In this document: positions 12,232 through 12,261 of the stretch, in pieces
Numbering within the stretch: position 1 is the first letter of the stretch
Layout of the letters: the number at the start of each line of letters is the position of its first letter
Assembly: GCA_033721415.1 (NCBI GenBank)
Contig: JAWWAH010000030.1
Span: forward strand, 1 to 12,261
Length of the DNA: 12,261 nucleotides
From: JAWWAH01 sp033721415
Lineage (GTDB): Bacteria; Patescibacteriota; Minisyncoccia; Spechtbacterales; 2-12-FULL-38-22
Direction of reading: 5' to 3'
Made by a program: the position numbers and the translations under genes
The notes under the pieces: generated by a model
Database searches by the model: none
The model's input: only the letters and a program-made list of their open reading frames with translations
What the model was told of the DNA's origin: nothing

Positions 12232-12240
12232 TGCTAAAAT
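12232..12240 (+). promoter_or_regulatory. Extended -10 promoter of a gene beyond the window
   Basis: TGCTAAAAT has the same TGn-TAAAAT form as other promoters here and follows the terminator immediately. It predicts a + strand gene starting just past the edge. Confidence 0.4.
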
Positions 12241-12261
12241 AAAAAGTTGTTTAGGTTTTCC

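Noticed and set aside
1..12261. Alternative genetic code (TGA as glycine), as in some CPR groups
   Set aside because: Several genes end at TGA followed at once by terminators or overlapping starts, and no frame needs TGA read-through.

Overview
The window is AT-rich and densely packed, with 18 protein-coding genes, all on the + strand, and no RNA gene, insertion sequence or CRISPR array that I can see. TGA is used as an ordinary stop (for example at 1828-1830, 6134-6136 and 10656-10658), so the code is standard bacterial. Small genes, many membrane or secreted proteins of unknown function, a lone tRNA-binding domain and families such as DUF3105 and a short Glu/Leu/Phe/Val dehydrogenase suggest an uncultured bacterium, most likely of the Patescibacteria (CPR, perhaps Parcubacteria-like). 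This placement is inference; no marker gene in the window settles it.

Layout. 56-1830: an export-type operon with a membrane-anchored beta-sandwich protein, a secreted zinc metallopeptidase with an HELYH motif and an Ig-like tail, and a small membrane protein. 1854-3054: a strong promoter whose spacer is filled by a perfect CsoR/CstR-type inverted repeat, driving a membrane-anchored DUF3105 protein and a membrane-anchored single-domain rhodanese, closed by a terminator. 3071-5306: a two-gene unit of a TPM-like membrane protein with a Cys/His-rich insert and a LemA-like protein. 5330-8913: single-gene units for a DUF1295 membrane protein, an unknown soluble protein, a TspO/MBR protein, a CPBP-family membrane protease and an unknown membrane protein, nearly all separated by intrinsic terminators. 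8941-9868: a PspC-domain protein plus a Trbp111-like tRNA-binding protein. 9889-10658: a low-molecular-weight phosphatase overlapping a GIY-YIG protein. 10715-12229: an amino-acid dehydrogenase overlapping a tiny membrane protein, then a terminator. A promoter-like element at 12232-12240 points to a further gene beyond the edge.

Two genome-style features stand out. Most promoters I can propose are extended -10 elements (TGn followed by TAnnnT), often touching the previous terminator. Start sites fall into two classes: all five GTG/TTG starts are preceded by a clear Shine-Dalgarno sequence, while the ATG starts mostly have an A/T-rich leader without one, and the TspO transcript appears leaderless. 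These signals move three starts downstream of the longest open frame (tspO-like to 6800, CPBP to 7429, membrane protein to 8431).

The most promising regions are the CsoR-type operator with its DUF3105-rhodanese operon, which suggests copper or persulfide sensing by a regulator encoded elsewhere, and the secreted M91/NleD-like metallopeptidase, which could act on a host or neighbouring cell if this is an episymbiont.
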